Shown: positions 1 to 9,345 of the stretch, in pieces
Layout of the letters: each line of letters opens with the position of its first letter
How positions within the stretch are numbered: position 1 is the stretch's first letter
NCBI GenBank assembly: GCA_023391375.1
Contig: JAEWBB010000005.1
Span: forward strand, 60,082 to 124,081
Reading direction: 5' to 3'
Source: Pseudomonadota bacterium
GTDB lineage: Bacteria; Pseudomonadota; Alphaproteobacteria; Sphingomonadales; Sphingomonadaceae
Length of the DNA stretch: 64,000 nucleotides
The notes under the pieces: model-generated
Databases searched by the model: none
Told to the model about the DNA's origin: nothing
What the model saw: only the letters and a program-made list of their open reading frames with translations
Position numbers and translations under genes: made by a program

Positions 1-1
1 C

Positions 2-700
2 GGCGTGGCCGGCGGCCCCTACCCTGCCCGCCAGCATGTCGAGGCCTCGCGCGCCATTGCCCGCCTCCACCGGCTCGACCCGGCCCGCACCTTTTTCGCA
101 CAACAGTCCGACGAGGCGATTGCCGCCGGCGCGTTTCACAACGATGTGGTCGCGGTGGCCAATGGCCGCGTCCTGTTCGCGCATGAAAAGGCGTTCGCCG
201 ACAAGGCGCCGTTGCTCGACTTCTGCGCGGCTGGCATCGTGGACTTCGCCTTCGTCGAGGTGCCCGATGTCGAGGTGCCGCTGGCCGACGCGATCCGCAG
301 CTACCTTTTCAATTCGCAGCTCGTTACCCTGCCGGGCGGCGCGACCGCGCTGATCGCGCCGACGGAGTGCGCCGAGACGCCGAGCGTCAAGGCATGGATC
401 GACCGGCACCTCGCGTCGAACGGCGCGATCCGGCAGGCAATCTTCGTCGACGTGCGCCAGTCGATGGCCAACGGCGGCGGCCCCGCCTGCTTGCGGCTTC
501 GCGTCCAGTGCGACCCTGCCGACGTCGATCCGCGCTTCCTGCTCGACGCGGGAAAAATCGGGCGGCTGGAGGAACTGGTGGCAGGGGCCTGGCCCGAAAG
601 CGTCCACCCGTCGGCGCTGCAGGAACCCGCCTTCGTGGGCGAGGTCGAGGGTGCGCGGCGCGCTCTGCTCGATATGCTGGAATTGAGCGATCTGCTGTAA
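2..700 (+). CDS. astB: N-succinylarginine dihydrolase AstB, C-terminal part
   Basis: The 5' end lies left of the window, so only the last 232 or so residues are seen. AstB hydrolyses N2-succinylarginine to succinylornithine, CO2 and ammonia, the second step of the arginine succinyltransferase (AST) catabolic pathway in the cytoplasm. The family is recognised from the stretches GPYPARQ, FFAQQ, FHNDVVAVAN, YLFNSQLVTLPGG and SMANGGGPACLRLRV near residue 155; the FHNDV histidine and the late Gly-rich stretch belong to the amidinotransferase-fold active site. The upstream reading frame is open to the edge. No other ast gene follows, so any ast operon must lie to the left. Family assignment is firm. 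Confidence 0.93.
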   Translation, partial: GVAGGPYPARQHVEASRAIARLHRLDPARTFFAQQSDEAIAAGAFHNDVVAVANGRVLFAHEKAFADKAPLLDFCAAGIVDFAFVEVPDVEVPLADAIRSYLFNSQLVTLPGGATALIAPTECAETPSVKAWIDRHLASNGAIRQAIFVDVRQSMANGGGPACLRLRVQCDPADVDPRFLLDAGKIGRLEELVAGAWPESVHPSALQEPAFVGEVEGARRALLDMLELSDLL

Positions 701-777
701 GGTAAATTGACAGTTAACCGTTCGGTTTAACGGAAATTTGCCGGAACCGCGCCATTGGCACGGCGTTTGCTTAACCT

Positions 778-1110
778 ATGGACATGCGCGCGAAGCTGTA
801 TCGGCTGTTCCGTCCCTCGACCCGGCTCGAGGTCTTTTTCCTGATCTGGGCGATGGCGCTCGGCGCCACCGAGCGCGCCAAGCATTACCTTGAAACCGTG
901 CCGGGCGCGGCGGGCTATATCCTTGCCCTCGCCTGCACCGCGGTGGTGTTCATCGCCGGCGGCATGCTGCTCGATTTCGTGCGCAAACCGGCCGAACAGA
1001 CCGCGCCCGCGCTTGCGGCGTCAACGGTGCGGCGCCGCCGCACCCGCGCCTTCAGTCATACTCGGCGAATGCGGTCCCCGACGGCCCGCGGCGAAGCGTC
1101 ACGCGGCTGA
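778..1110 (+). CDS. Small membrane protein of unknown function
   Basis: A 110-residue protein with two predicted membrane segments, about residues 17-32 (FFLIWAMALGATERAK) and 42-66 (GAAGYILALACTAVVFIAGG), then an Arg-rich tail. I do not recognise a named family, although similar short two-helix proteins are common in sphingomonads. There is no clear Shine-Dalgarno sequence before ATG 778; a second ATG at 784 is also possible. The last 59 bases overlap, on the opposite strand, the 3' end of the secreted protein ending at 1052, so the tail may be poorly constrained. It is separated from astB by 77 bases and is probably transcribed on its own. Confidence 0.55.
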   Translation: MDMRAKLYRLFRPSTRLEVFFLIWAMALGATERAKHYLETVPGAAGYILALACTAVVFIAGGMLLDFVRKPAEQTAPALAASTVRRRRTRAFSHTRRMRSPTARGEASRG

Positions 1111-1387
1111 CCTCGCACAAGTTGACCCCCGACCAGGTGACCTGACCCGCGCCGCCGACGGTGGCGCGGATGTCGAACGCGCAATCCGGATCCGAAAAAC
1201 GCACGCTGGTCGATGCGCCCGGGCTGGCCCCGTTGGGGAGCGCGGTCCAGGCGGCCGTGCCGTGACGGCGGATCGAAAGGTCGGACAGCGCGCCGTCGGT
1301 CTTGTTGACCAGCGTGAAATTGCCGGCCTGTGCCCACGCCGGCGCGGCAAGCGCTAGGGCCAGGACTGTCAGGACAGGACGCTTCAT
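1052..1387 (-). CDS. Secreted protein of unknown function
   Basis: A 111-residue protein with a clear N-terminal signal peptide (MKRPVLTVLALALAAPAWAQA), so it is probably periplasmic. The mature part (NFTLVNKTDGALSDLSIRR, then a Cys pair about 30 residues apart near the end) looks like a small beta-rich domain with one possible disulfide. ATG 1387 was chosen because it begins the signal peptide and has an ACGAGG ribosome site about 10 bases upstream; an in-frame ATG at 1435 would bury the signal. I cannot assign a function. It is convergent with, and overlaps by 59 bases, the small membrane protein at 778-1110. Confidence 0.6.
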   Translation of the reverse strand: MKRPVLTVLALALAAPAWAQAGNFTLVNKTDGALSDLSIRRHGTAAWTALPNGASPGASTSVRFSDPDCAFDIRATVGGAGQVTWSGVNLCEVSRVTLRRGPSGTAFAEYD

Positions 1388-1695
1388 CGCAACAACCTCG
1401 TCTTCGCGGGGAAAGGAGGAACCGGCGGCGCGCACCTTCCCCGCTCGTCAGGCGCGCGCCCCGATCTGCCGGCCGAACCGGCGGACCGCACCGGTATCGC
1501 ACGATTACGATGAGTCGTGCATGAACGACGATAGCCGGATTCGCCTAAGTTGTCATCCACCGTCAGCTTTCTGCCCATCGCCGGGGGGCGCGAATCGATG
1601 GGAATTTTTAACCATCGTGAAACCTTTGGTGGGCATCGTGAGCCTGTGGACAAACGCGTCCGGGGCAATGGGACGCGGTGTGGGGAGTGCGGGTC

Positions 1696-1857
1696 ATGGA
1701 ATCGAACCAGCGTTTTTATCTCCGCCGGGCAGCGGAAGAACGGACCGCCGCGATGCGCGCGATGACTCCGGCCGCCCGCGACTGGCATGCCAAGCTGGCC
1801 GCCGACTTCGCCGAACGCGCCCTGGCGCACGGCGCGCCGATGGCGCTCAGCGCCTAA
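1696..1857 (+). CDS. Short conserved-looking protein, 53 residues
   Basis: A short gene with a good ribosome site (GGGGAG, 8 bases before ATG 1696) and a likely terminator 27 bases after its stop. The product begins MESNQRFYLRRAAEERTAAM and continues with an Ala/Arg-rich amphipathic helix ending in LSA. Short proteins of this pattern are, to my knowledge, common in sphingomonads, but no function is known to me. It could be a small helical cytoplasmic protein. The 308 bases between 1388 and 1695 otherwise hold no gene that I can support. Confidence 0.6.
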   Translation: MESNQRFYLRRAAEERTAAMRAMTPAARDWHAKLAADFAERALAHGAPMALSA

Positions 1858-1883
1858 CTGTCAATTTCAGTGTCGAACGGGAC

Positions 1884-1908
1884 AAGGCGCCGCAAGGCGC
1901 CTTTCTTG
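1884..1908 (+). terminator. Probable rho-independent terminator of the 53-residue gene
   Basis: A perfect 8-bp stem, AAGGCGCC and GGCGCCTT, around a GCAA loop, followed by a short T-rich stretch (TCTTG). It lies 27 bases after the stop codon at 1857 and reads in the same direction. The T run is short, so strength is uncertain. Confidence 0.55.
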
Positions 1909-1917
1909 TGCGCAAAA

Positions 1918-1950
1918 CACAAAAAAGGGCCCTCTTTCGAGGACCCTTTT
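1918..1950 (-). terminator. Rho-independent terminator of tRNA-Arg(ACG)
   Basis: On the minus strand the arms AAAAGGGTCCTC and GAGGGCCCTTTT (one mismatch, GAAA loop) are followed by TTGTGTTTT. It starts 7 bases after the tRNA 3' CCA and is the expected end of that transcript. Confidence 0.7.
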
Positions 1951-1957
1951 GGAGTGT

Positions 1958-2034
1958 TGGCGCGCCCGGAACGATTCGAACGTCCGACCCTCAGATTCGT
2001 AGTCTGATGCTCTATCCAGCTGAGCTACGGGCGC
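1958..2034 (-). tRNA. tRNA-Arg, anticodon ACG
   Basis: A 77-base cloverleaf on the minus strand. The acceptor arms are GCGCCCG and CGGGCGC, the D arm starts GCTCAGCTGGATAGAGC, and the anticodon stem TCAGA/TCTGA carries loop CTACGAA, giving anticodon ACG. The T arm is GGACG-TTCGAAT-CGTTC with two G-T/U-type pairs tolerated. CCA is encoded (1958-1960). The ACG anticodon is normally deaminated to ICG to read CGN codons. A terminator follows directly. Confidence 0.97.
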
Positions 2035-2141
2035 GCGGCAGGTGGGCACATAGGGGGGCTATCCGAACCGCGCAACCCTTATTCGCGCTCTATCGGGACA
2101 CTGATTGCACTTCGGCCCGCCCCCAGTGTAGCGAACGGGCG

Positions 2142-2645
2142 ATGACCCGCCTCGCTCCCGCCATCGTCCTTGCCCTGACCCTCGGCGCTTGTGCCTCGCA
2201 CCGCGTCTCCCTTGAGGGGCTGCGGCCTCGAGCTGCGGAAGCGATCGACCCGCGCGTGCCGCTGCCGACAGAGGCGGTGGGCAAACCCGCCGACAGCTCG
2301 ATTGCCGGCCGGATCGCGGCGGCGGAGCGCCAGGCCCGCGACGGCGCGGCGCAGTTCGACGCCCTCCTCCCTGCCGCCCGCGCGGCGGCCGCCAACGCGA
2401 GCGGAAACGGCAGCGAAAGCTGGATCGCGGCACAGCAGTTGTTGAGCGCACTGGTCGGCGCCCGCGCACCGGTCAGCGATGCGCTGGCCGACCTCGACGC
2501 CCTGGCCGGCGGCCGGGTGGAATCGGTCGGCGACCTCGGCGTGACCGACCGCGAGCAATTGTTCGCCGCGTCCGGCCGCCTGTCGGCGATCGACGCCAAC
2601 CAACAGTCCGCCCTCGCCACCCTTCGCACCCGGCTGGCGCGCTAG
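2142..2645 (+). CDS. Putative lipoprotein of unknown function
   Basis: A 167-residue protein with a lipoprotein signal: MTRLAPAIVLALTLGAC, with the lipobox LGAC and Cys at residue 17. The rest is Ala-rich and helical, with no motif that I recognise. ATG 2142 was chosen because it starts the signal peptide; a longer open frame upstream runs through the tRNA and is not coding. Its stop codon overlaps the stop of the convergent acetyltransferase gene inside a CTAG. It is probably anchored to the inner or outer membrane on the periplasmic side. Function is unknown. Confidence 0.7.
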   Translation: MTRLAPAIVLALTLGACASHRVSLEGLRPRAAEAIDPRVPLPTEAVGKPADSSIAGRIAAAERQARDGAAQFDALLPAARAAAANASGNGSESWIAAQQLLSALVGARAPVSDALADLDALAGGRVESVGDLGVTDREQLFAASGRLSAIDANQQSALATLRTRLAR

Positions 2646-3215
2646 CGGCGGGGCGACAGCGCTTCGGCGCGGGCGGCGGACCAGTCGGCCGCGTCCATCC
2701 GCCATTGCCTGGAAATGCCGATCGGCGGATCGAACCGTTCGTCGGTGAAATCGAGGTCCGGCTGGTAGGTCATGCCGAGCCGCTCCATGAGCCCCCAACT
2801 GCCGACATTTTCGGCGGTAGTCACCGCGACGACGAACGGCGCGTCGAAGCGATCGAAGGCGAGATCGAGGACCGCGATTGCCGCTTCCTTGGCGATGCCG
2901 GTGCCCCACGCGTCGGGCCGGTAGCGCCAGCCGATTTCGACATCGCCCTGGTTGGGCGCGCCGGGGTAGTTGACGCGCTTGAGGCCGCACCAGCCGAGCA
3001 GGCGGCCGCTGTCCCGCTCCTCGACGATCCAGAAGGTGAAGCCGAAGTCGCGCTGGTAGCCGAGCAGGCGGTCCGCGGCGGCGCGGAACTGCGCCGGGGT
3101 CTGGAGACCGCCGAGGTGCCGGAGCACGTCGGCATCGTTCATCACGTCGTAGAACGGCGCGATGTCGGCCTCGTCCCACGTCCGAAGCCGCAGGCGCGCC
3201 GTTTCGACGACGGTG

Positions 3216-3223
<8 letters not shown>
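2642..3223 (-). CDS. GNAT family N-acetyltransferase (RimJ/RimL-like)
   Basis: A 193-residue protein with the layout of the Acetyltransf_3 group of GNAT enzymes, which transfer acetyl from acetyl-CoA to an amine, often a protein N-terminus or small molecule. The opening TARLRLRTWDEADIAPFY, the central EIGWRYRPDAWGTGIAKEA (acetyl-CoA pyrophosphate loop, about residues 97-115) and the late NVGSWGLMERLGM segment are typical. Its start overlaps the end of hemB by 8 bases, so it is probably translated from the hemB transcript. Substrate cannot be inferred. Confidence 0.85.
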
Positions 3224-4211
<988 letters not shown>

Positions 4212-4255
4212 GCGCCGTCCCCTAGCCTTTTGTTGCGACGACGGAAAGAAAGCGC

Positions 4256-5161
4256 GTGTCGGCGGTTGGGCGCTTGATGAAACGCCTGCCGAAACGAGCG
4301 ATCCTGGTGGTCAACGCGATGAGCCGCCAAGGCGCGGCCGTGTTCGAAGAGGCGCGCAAAAAACTTTCCGCCGCCGGGGTCGAGCTGATCGACGCCATCG
4401 CCGTCGAGAAGCCCGAGCAGATGGACGACGCCGTGACCGGCGCGATCGCGCGGGCGCCGATGGTCATCGTCGGCGGCGGCGACGGCAGCTTGAGCGAGAG
4501 CATCGACCATTTCGTCGGCACCGACACCATCTTCGCGCTGTTGCCGCTCGGCACCGCCAACAGCTTCGCCCGGACGATGGGTATTCCCCTCGACCTCGAC
4601 GGCGCGGTGCAGGTGATTGCCGGCGGCGCGCCGCGTAAGATCGACCTCGGCCGCATCGACGACGATTATTTCCTCAACAATGCCGCGGTCGGACTCGCCC
4701 CGAAGGTAGCCGAAACGGTCCCGCACGGGGTCAAGAAACGGCTCGGGCGGCTCGGTTACCTGGTGTGGGCGGGCCTGTCGGCGGCCAGCTTCAAGGCGTT
4801 CCGGGTCAAGATTTCGGACGGCCGGCGCCAGTGGAAGTTCTGGGCGACGGAGCTGCGCATCGCCAACGGCCGCTTCCACGGCGGGGTTGAGCTGATCGAG
4901 GCGGCGGACGTCGAAAGCGGCGAGATCGTGGTGCAGGCGGTGCGCGGGCGCAGTGTCGCGCGGCTTGGCCTCAACTATCTTGCCTCGGCGCTGAAACTAC
5001 GCGAGCGGCGGCGCCTGGCGCGCGAAATCTACGGTCGGGAGCTGACGATTTCGACCCGCCCGCCGATGCGGGTGTCGATCGACGGCGAGCTGGGGCCGAC
5101 AACCCCGTTCAAGGCGAGCGTGGCGGCCGGCGCGGTGACGATCGCCGCGCCACGCGCCTAG
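4256..5161 (+). CDS. Diacylglycerol kinase family lipid kinase (YegS-like)
   Basis: A 301-residue protein with the DAGK catalytic domain at its N-terminus. The nucleotide-binding GGGDGS (about residues 73-78) and the PLGTANSFAR motif (about 97-106) are intact, and the C-terminal half has the beta-sandwich seen in YegS/DgkB enzymes. Such enzymes phosphorylate diacylglycerol or related lipids with ATP at the inner membrane face; the substrate here is not known. GTG 4256 has a GGAAAG-like site 7 bases upstream; ATG 4277 is an alternative that removes seven residues. The stop overlaps the stop of the convergent MATE gene within CTAG (5158-5161). Confidence 0.88.
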   Translation: MSAVGRLMKRLPKRAILVVNAMSRQGAAVFEEARKKLSAAGVELIDAIAVEKPEQMDDAVTGAIARAPMVIVGGGDGSLSESIDHFVGTDTIFALLPLGTANSFARTMGIPLDLDGAVQVIAGGAPRKIDLGRIDDDYFLNNAAVGLAPKVAETVPHGVKKRLGRLGYLVWAGLSAASFKAFRVKISDGRRQWKFWATELRIANGRFHGGVELIEAADVESGEIVVQAVRGRSVARLGLNYLASALKLRERRRLAREIYGRELTISTRPPMRVSIDGELGPTTPFKASVAAGAVTIAAPRA

Positions 5162-6636
5162 CCGGTCGGCATCAGGCGGCCGCCCGGTTCGGTCGCCGCG
5201 TTGGCCCCTTCGATGCATTCGTCTTCGTCCGGCTCTTCTTCCATGTGCGCCGACTTCCACGTCCCACGCTTGTAATAGGCGATGGCGAGGCCGAGGTTGA
5301 CCAGCGTCGAGACCGGATAGCTGAGCCACAATGCGTCGGCGCCGAGGACCGGATGCGCCAGGTAGGCGAAGCCGAGCCGCACGGGAATCAGGCCGATGGC
5401 AAGGATGATCAGCGGCGCGACCACCGCCCCATTGGCGCGGACGGTCGCGAACAGCACCATGGTGACGCCGAACAGGAGGAAACTCCATGTGGCCAGCAAC
5501 TGGATGTGCCGCGCGATCGGCAGCGCCGGGCTGGCGCTTCCGAGGAATAGCTCGAGCGCCGGTCGGTCGGCGACCACCAGCAGGCCGACCATCACGCCGG
5601 TGACGACCAGCGTGGCGACGATGCCGGACTGGGTGATGCGCCCGACGCGGTCCCACTTGCCGGCGCCGATGTTCTGTGCCGCCATCGCGCTGACTGCAGC
5701 GCCCACCGCCATCGCCGGCATCTGGATATATGTCCACAGCTGCATCGCGACGCCATAGGCGGCGGCGGTGTCGATCCCCTGCCGATTAACGAGGCCGAGC
5801 AGTGCCAGGCCTGAAGCCGAGACGACGATCATCTGCATGCCCATCGGCAGGCCCTTGGCGACGATCGTCTTGAGCAGCGCCGGGTCGGGCTTGAGGAACG
5901 ACAGTTCAGCACCCCTCAGGCGTAGCGGCAGGTCGCGGATGTAGATGTAGGCGACGAGGGCGAGCAGCGCGGTGGTGTTGGCGATCACCGTCGCCGTCGC
6001 CGCGCCGGCGATGCCGAGCTTCGGGAACGGCCCGATGCCGGCGATGAAGAAGGGGTTGAGTCCGCTGTCCAGCACGGCGGAGATGATCATGAAATAGAGC
6101 GGCGTGATGCTGTCGCCCGACCCGCGGAGCGTCATCATCAGCATGACCAGCATCAGGCCGCCGGGCATCGAGAGGAAGATGACGCGCAGGTAGGACAGCG
6201 CCAGCGGCCGCGCCGCCTCGGGCGTGGCGAGCAGCTGCAGCAGTTGCGGCGCGAAGATCCAGCCGAGGACGGCGATGGCCACGGCGGCCAGCGTGAAGCT
6301 GCCGATGGCGGTGCCCATCACCCGCCGCGCGCCCTCGACGTCCTTCCGTCCGAACGCTTGCCCGATGAGGATCGTCGCGGCCATGCCGAAGCCGAACACG
6401 AACGACATCAAGAGGAACATCAGGAGGTTGGCATTGCTGGTCGCCGCCAGCGCGCCTTCGCCGAGGAAACGGCCGACCCACACCGCATTGATCGACCCGT
6501 TGAGCGATTGCAGGACCGAGGAACCGAGCGTCGGCAGCGCGAACAGCGCCAGCGTCTTGAGGATCGGCCCTTCGGTCAGGTTATGTTGTTTGGGCCCCTT
6601 ACGGCGGGCGGGCGGTTCGGTCGTCGGCGCATGCAT
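5158..6636 (-). CDS. MATE family efflux transporter
   Basis: A 492-residue integral membrane protein with about 12 hydrophobic segments in two similar halves, as expected for MATE antiporters that expel cationic drugs or other small molecules in exchange for H+ or Na+. Segments typical of the family include LFALPTLGSSVLQSLNGS near the first helix, the NANLLMFLLMSFVFGFGMA region, and IGQAFGRKD in a cytoplasmic loop. The C-terminus is an acidic cytoplasmic tail (EEEPDEDECIEG). It starts 34 bases after the end of valS and may be read through from it. Substrate unknown. Confidence 0.9.
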   Translation of the reverse strand: MHAPTTEPPARRKGPKQHNLTEGPILKTLALFALPTLGSSVLQSLNGSINAVWVGRFLGEGALAATSNANLLMFLLMSFVFGFGMAATILIGQAFGRKDVEGARRVMGTAIGSFTLAAVAIAVLGWIFAPQLLQLLATPEAARPLALSYLRVIFLSMPGGLMLVMLMMTLRGSGDSITPLYFMIISAVLDSGLNPFFIAGIGPFPKLGIAGAATATVIANTTALLALVAYIYIRDLPLRLRGAELSFLKPDPALLKTIVAKGLPMGMQMIVVSASGLALLGLVNRQGIDTAAAYGVAMQLWTYIQMPAMAVGAAVSAMAAQNIGAGKWDRVGRITQSGIVATLVVTGVMVGLLVVADRPALELFLGSASPALPIARHIQLLATWSFLLFGVTMVLFATVRANGAVVAPLIILAIGLIPVRLGFAYLAHPVLGADALWLSYPVSTLVNLGLAIAYYKRGTWKSAHMEEEPDEDECIEGANAATEPGGRLMPTG

Positions 6637-6670
6637 GGGTGGGTAATGCCCGGATGCGGCGATGGGTCCG

Positions 6671-9295
6671 TCAGCCGAGCCGCGCCAGCGCCGCCGACAG
6701 CCGCTCCGCTTCGGCCGCGCGGCTGTCGTGGTCCGCGCGGGCCTTCTCCACCGCTTCCGGCTTGGCGCGCTCTGTGAAGCTCGGGTTGCCGAGGCGGGCG
6801 GCCAGGCTGTCGCGTTCTTTCTGAGCCGCTTCGACCGCCTTCCTGAGCCGGCTGCGTTCGGCGTCGAGGTCGATCACGCCTTCCAGCGGCAGCGAATAGG
6901 TCGCGCCATCGACGACGACCTGCGCCGCGCCCGTGCCGTCGAACGCGGACAGCTGGATCGATTCCAGCCGCGCGAGGCGCTGAAGCGCGACGAATTGGCG
7001 GTCGAGCCGGCCCGCGGCCGCGTCGTCCGCTTCGCCCGCGAACAGGTGAAGCTTGGCCGACGGCGGCACGTTCAGTTCGGTGCGGGCCGAGCGGACTTCG
7101 GTGACGAGGCGGATCAGCCAGTCGAGTTCGGCCTTGGCCTCGCGGTCCGCCTTCGCTTCCGGTGCGGGCCATTTGGCGACGATCATGTCGTACGGACGAG
7201 CCCCCATCGCGTGCCACAGCTCTTCGGTGACGAACGGCATGAACGGGTGGAGCATGACGAGGATCTGGTCGAACGCCCAGGCGGCGACGGCCTTGGTTTC
7301 CTCGTCCCAATTGCCCTTCACCAACTCGACATACCAGTCGCAGAAGGTGCCCCAGGTGAAGTGGTAAATGGCGTCGGCCATGCCGTCGAAGCGCAACTCG
7401 TCGAACGCCTTGTTGAGGCGGCCCAAGGTATCGACCACTTCGCCGATAATCCAGCGGTTGACCGGCAGCTTGGCCTCGGGCGCGGCGATGCTCTGGCTCG
7501 CGCCCACGCCGTTGCCCTGCAGGAAGCGCGCGGCGTTCCACAGCTTGGTGGCGAAGTTGCGGTAGCCCTCGACCCGCTTTTCATCGAGCTTAATGTCTCG
7601 GCCCTGGCTTTCCATCGCGGCCAGCGTGAAGCGCAGCGCGTCGGCACCGTACTTGTCGATCAGGCCCAGCGGGTCGACGACATTGCCCTTCGACTTGGAC
7701 ATCTTCGCGCCCTTGTCGTCGCGGACCAGGCCGTGGAGGTAGAGCGTCTTCCACGGGCGTTCGCCCATGAATTCGAAGCCCTGCATCGCCATGCGGGCGT
7801 CCCAGAAGAAGATGATGTCGAAACCCGAGATGAGGACGTCGTTCGGGTAGTGCCGCTTCAGGTCGTGGGTTTGCTCCGGCCAGCCGAGCGTCGCGAACGG
7901 CCACAGGGCGGACGAGAACCAGGTGTCGAGCACGTCCTCGTCACGGCGAAGCGATACGCCCGCGCCGGCCTGCTCTTGCGCCTCCTCAACGGTTTCCGCG
8001 ACGAAAACGTTGCCAGCATCATCATACCACGCCGGAATGCGGTGGCCCCACCAAAGCTGGCGCGAGACGCACCAGGGCTGGATGTTCTCGAGCCAGTTGA
8101 ACCAGGTCTTCTTCCAGGTTTCCGGCACGACGGCGATCTCTCCCGAGCGCACCGCCTCGATCGCCGGCTTGGCCAACGTCTCGGCATCGACATACCATTG
8201 GTCGGTCAGCCACGGCTCGATCACCACGCCCGAACGGTCGCCGTAGGGCGTCGCGATGGTGCGGTCCTCGACCTTGACCAGCGCGCCCTCCGCGTCGAGC
8301 CGCGCGACGACTTCCTTGCGCGCGTCGAAGCGGTCCATGCCGATCAGGTCGGCGGGGATCAGGCCGTCGGCTGTCTGGGTCACGCTGCCATGCGCGTCGA
8401 GCATGTTGAGCATCTCGGCCGGCTTGAACCCGGCGCGCTTGCCCACCTCGAAATCGTTGAAGTCGTGGCCCGGCGTGATCTTCACCGCGCCCGAGCCCAG
8501 CTCCGGATCGGCATGTTCGTCGGTGACGATGGGGATGAGGCGGCCGGTGATCGGCTGCTTCAGCTTCTTGCCGATCATCGCCGCATAGCGCGCGTCATCG
8601 GGATGCACCGCGACGGCCATATCGGCCAGCATCGTCTCGGGGCGCGTGGTGGCGACCTCGATATGGCCCGAGCCGTCCTCCAGCGGATAGCGCAGGGTCC
8701 AGAACTTGCCGGCGGTGTCGCGGGTCTCGACCTCAAGGTCGGAGATGGCGGTCTGGAACTTCGGATCCCAGTTCACGAGGCGCTTGTCGCGGTAGAGCAG
8801 CTTGCGCTTGTAGAGCTCGACGAACACCTTGAGCACCGCGGCCGAGAAGCCCGGATCCATCGTGAAGCGCTCGTTGGCCCAGTCGCACGACGCGCCGAGG
8901 CGGCGCAGCTGGCCGGTGATCTGGCCGCCGCTTTCGTGCTTCCACTCCCACACGCGCTCGACGAATTCGTCGCGGGTGAAGTCGGTGCGCTTCTTCTGCT
9001 GGAGGTCTAGCTGGCGCTCCACCACCATCTGGGTCGCGATGCCGGCATGGTCGGTGCCGACCACCCACAGCGCGTCCTTGCCGTCCATCCGCGCGCGGCG
9101 GATCAGTACGTCCTGCAGCGTATTGTCGAGCGCGTGGCCGATATGGAGCGAGCCGGTGACGTTCGGCGGCGGCATGACGATGGTATAGGGAACGGCCTCG
9201 TCCCGCGCCGGGCGGAACAGCCCCTCCCCTTCCCAATGGGCATACCAGCGGGCCTCGATCGGGCCGGGTTCGAACGTCTTGGCAAGTTCGGTCAT
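6671..9295 (-). CDS. valS: Valyl-tRNA synthetase ValS
   Basis: An 874-residue class I aminoacyl-tRNA synthetase that charges tRNA-Val. The HIGH signature is at residues 51-54 (after PPPNVTGSL) and KMSKS at 531-535, flanked by GNVVDP. The editing domain lies between them and the C-terminal coiled coil (residues about 810-870, rich in Leu, Glu, Arg) ends the protein. ATG 9295 (MTELAKTFEPG) was preferred over an in-frame codon 12 residues earlier because it matches the usual start of the family. It follows the S9 peptidase, popZ-like, tolC-like and pcm-like genes on the same strand, an order also seen in part in other alphaproteobacteria. Confidence 0.98.
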   Translation of the reverse strand: MTELAKTFEPGPIEARWYAHWEGEGLFRPARDEAVPYTIVMPPPNVTGSLHIGHALDNTLQDVLIRRARMDGKDALWVVGTDHAGIATQMVVERQLDLQQKKRTDFTRDEFVERVWEWKHESGGQITGQLRRLGASCDWANERFTMDPGFSAAVLKVFVELYKRKLLYRDKRLVNWDPKFQTAISDLEVETRDTAGKFWTLRYPLEDGSGHIEVATTRPETMLADMAVAVHPDDARYAAMIGKKLKQPITGRLIPIVTDEHADPELGSGAVKITPGHDFNDFEVGKRAGFKPAEMLNMLDAHGSVTQTADGLIPADLIGMDRFDARKEVVARLDAEGALVKVEDRTIATPYGDRSGVVIEPWLTDQWYVDAETLAKPAIEAVRSGEIAVVPETWKKTWFNWLENIQPWCVSRQLWWGHRIPAWYDDAGNVFVAETVEEAQEQAGAGVSLRRDEDVLDTWFSSALWPFATLGWPEQTHDLKRHYPNDVLISGFDIIFFWDARMAMQGFEFMGERPWKTLYLHGLVRDDKGAKMSKSKGNVVDPLGLIDKYGADALRFTLAAMESQGRDIKLDEKRVEGYRNFATKLWNAARFLQGNGVGASQSIAAPEAKLPVNRWIIGEVVDTLGRLNKAFDELRFDGMADAIYHFTWGTFCDWYVELVKGNWDEETKAVAAWAFDQILVMLHPFMPFVTEELWHAMGARPYDMIVAKWPAPEAKADREAKAELDWLIRLVTEVRSARTELNVPPSAKLHLFAGEADDAAAGRLDRQFVALQRLARLESIQLSAFDGTGAAQVVVDGATYSLPLEGVIDLDAERSRLRKAVEAAQKERDSLAARLGNPSFTERAKPEAVEKARADHDSRAAEAERLSAALARLG

Positions 9296-9345
9296 GGCTT
9301 GGCGGTTAGCCGCGCCTTCGCGCGTGCACAACCGTCATGCCATGC

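Noticed and set aside
712..731. Short imperfect hairpin GTTAACCG/CGGTTTAAC after astB
   Set aside because: Weak stem with a bulge and no T run; probably chance in an A/T-rich gap.
1302..2141. Long plus-strand frame joined to the lipoprotein gene
   Set aside because: Runs through the tRNA-Arg gene and its terminator; the signal peptide starts at 2142.
6662..9010. Open frame of 782 codons opposite valS
   Set aside because: It mirrors the valS coding strand codon for codon; high-GC genes produce long antisense frames. No motif or ribosome site.
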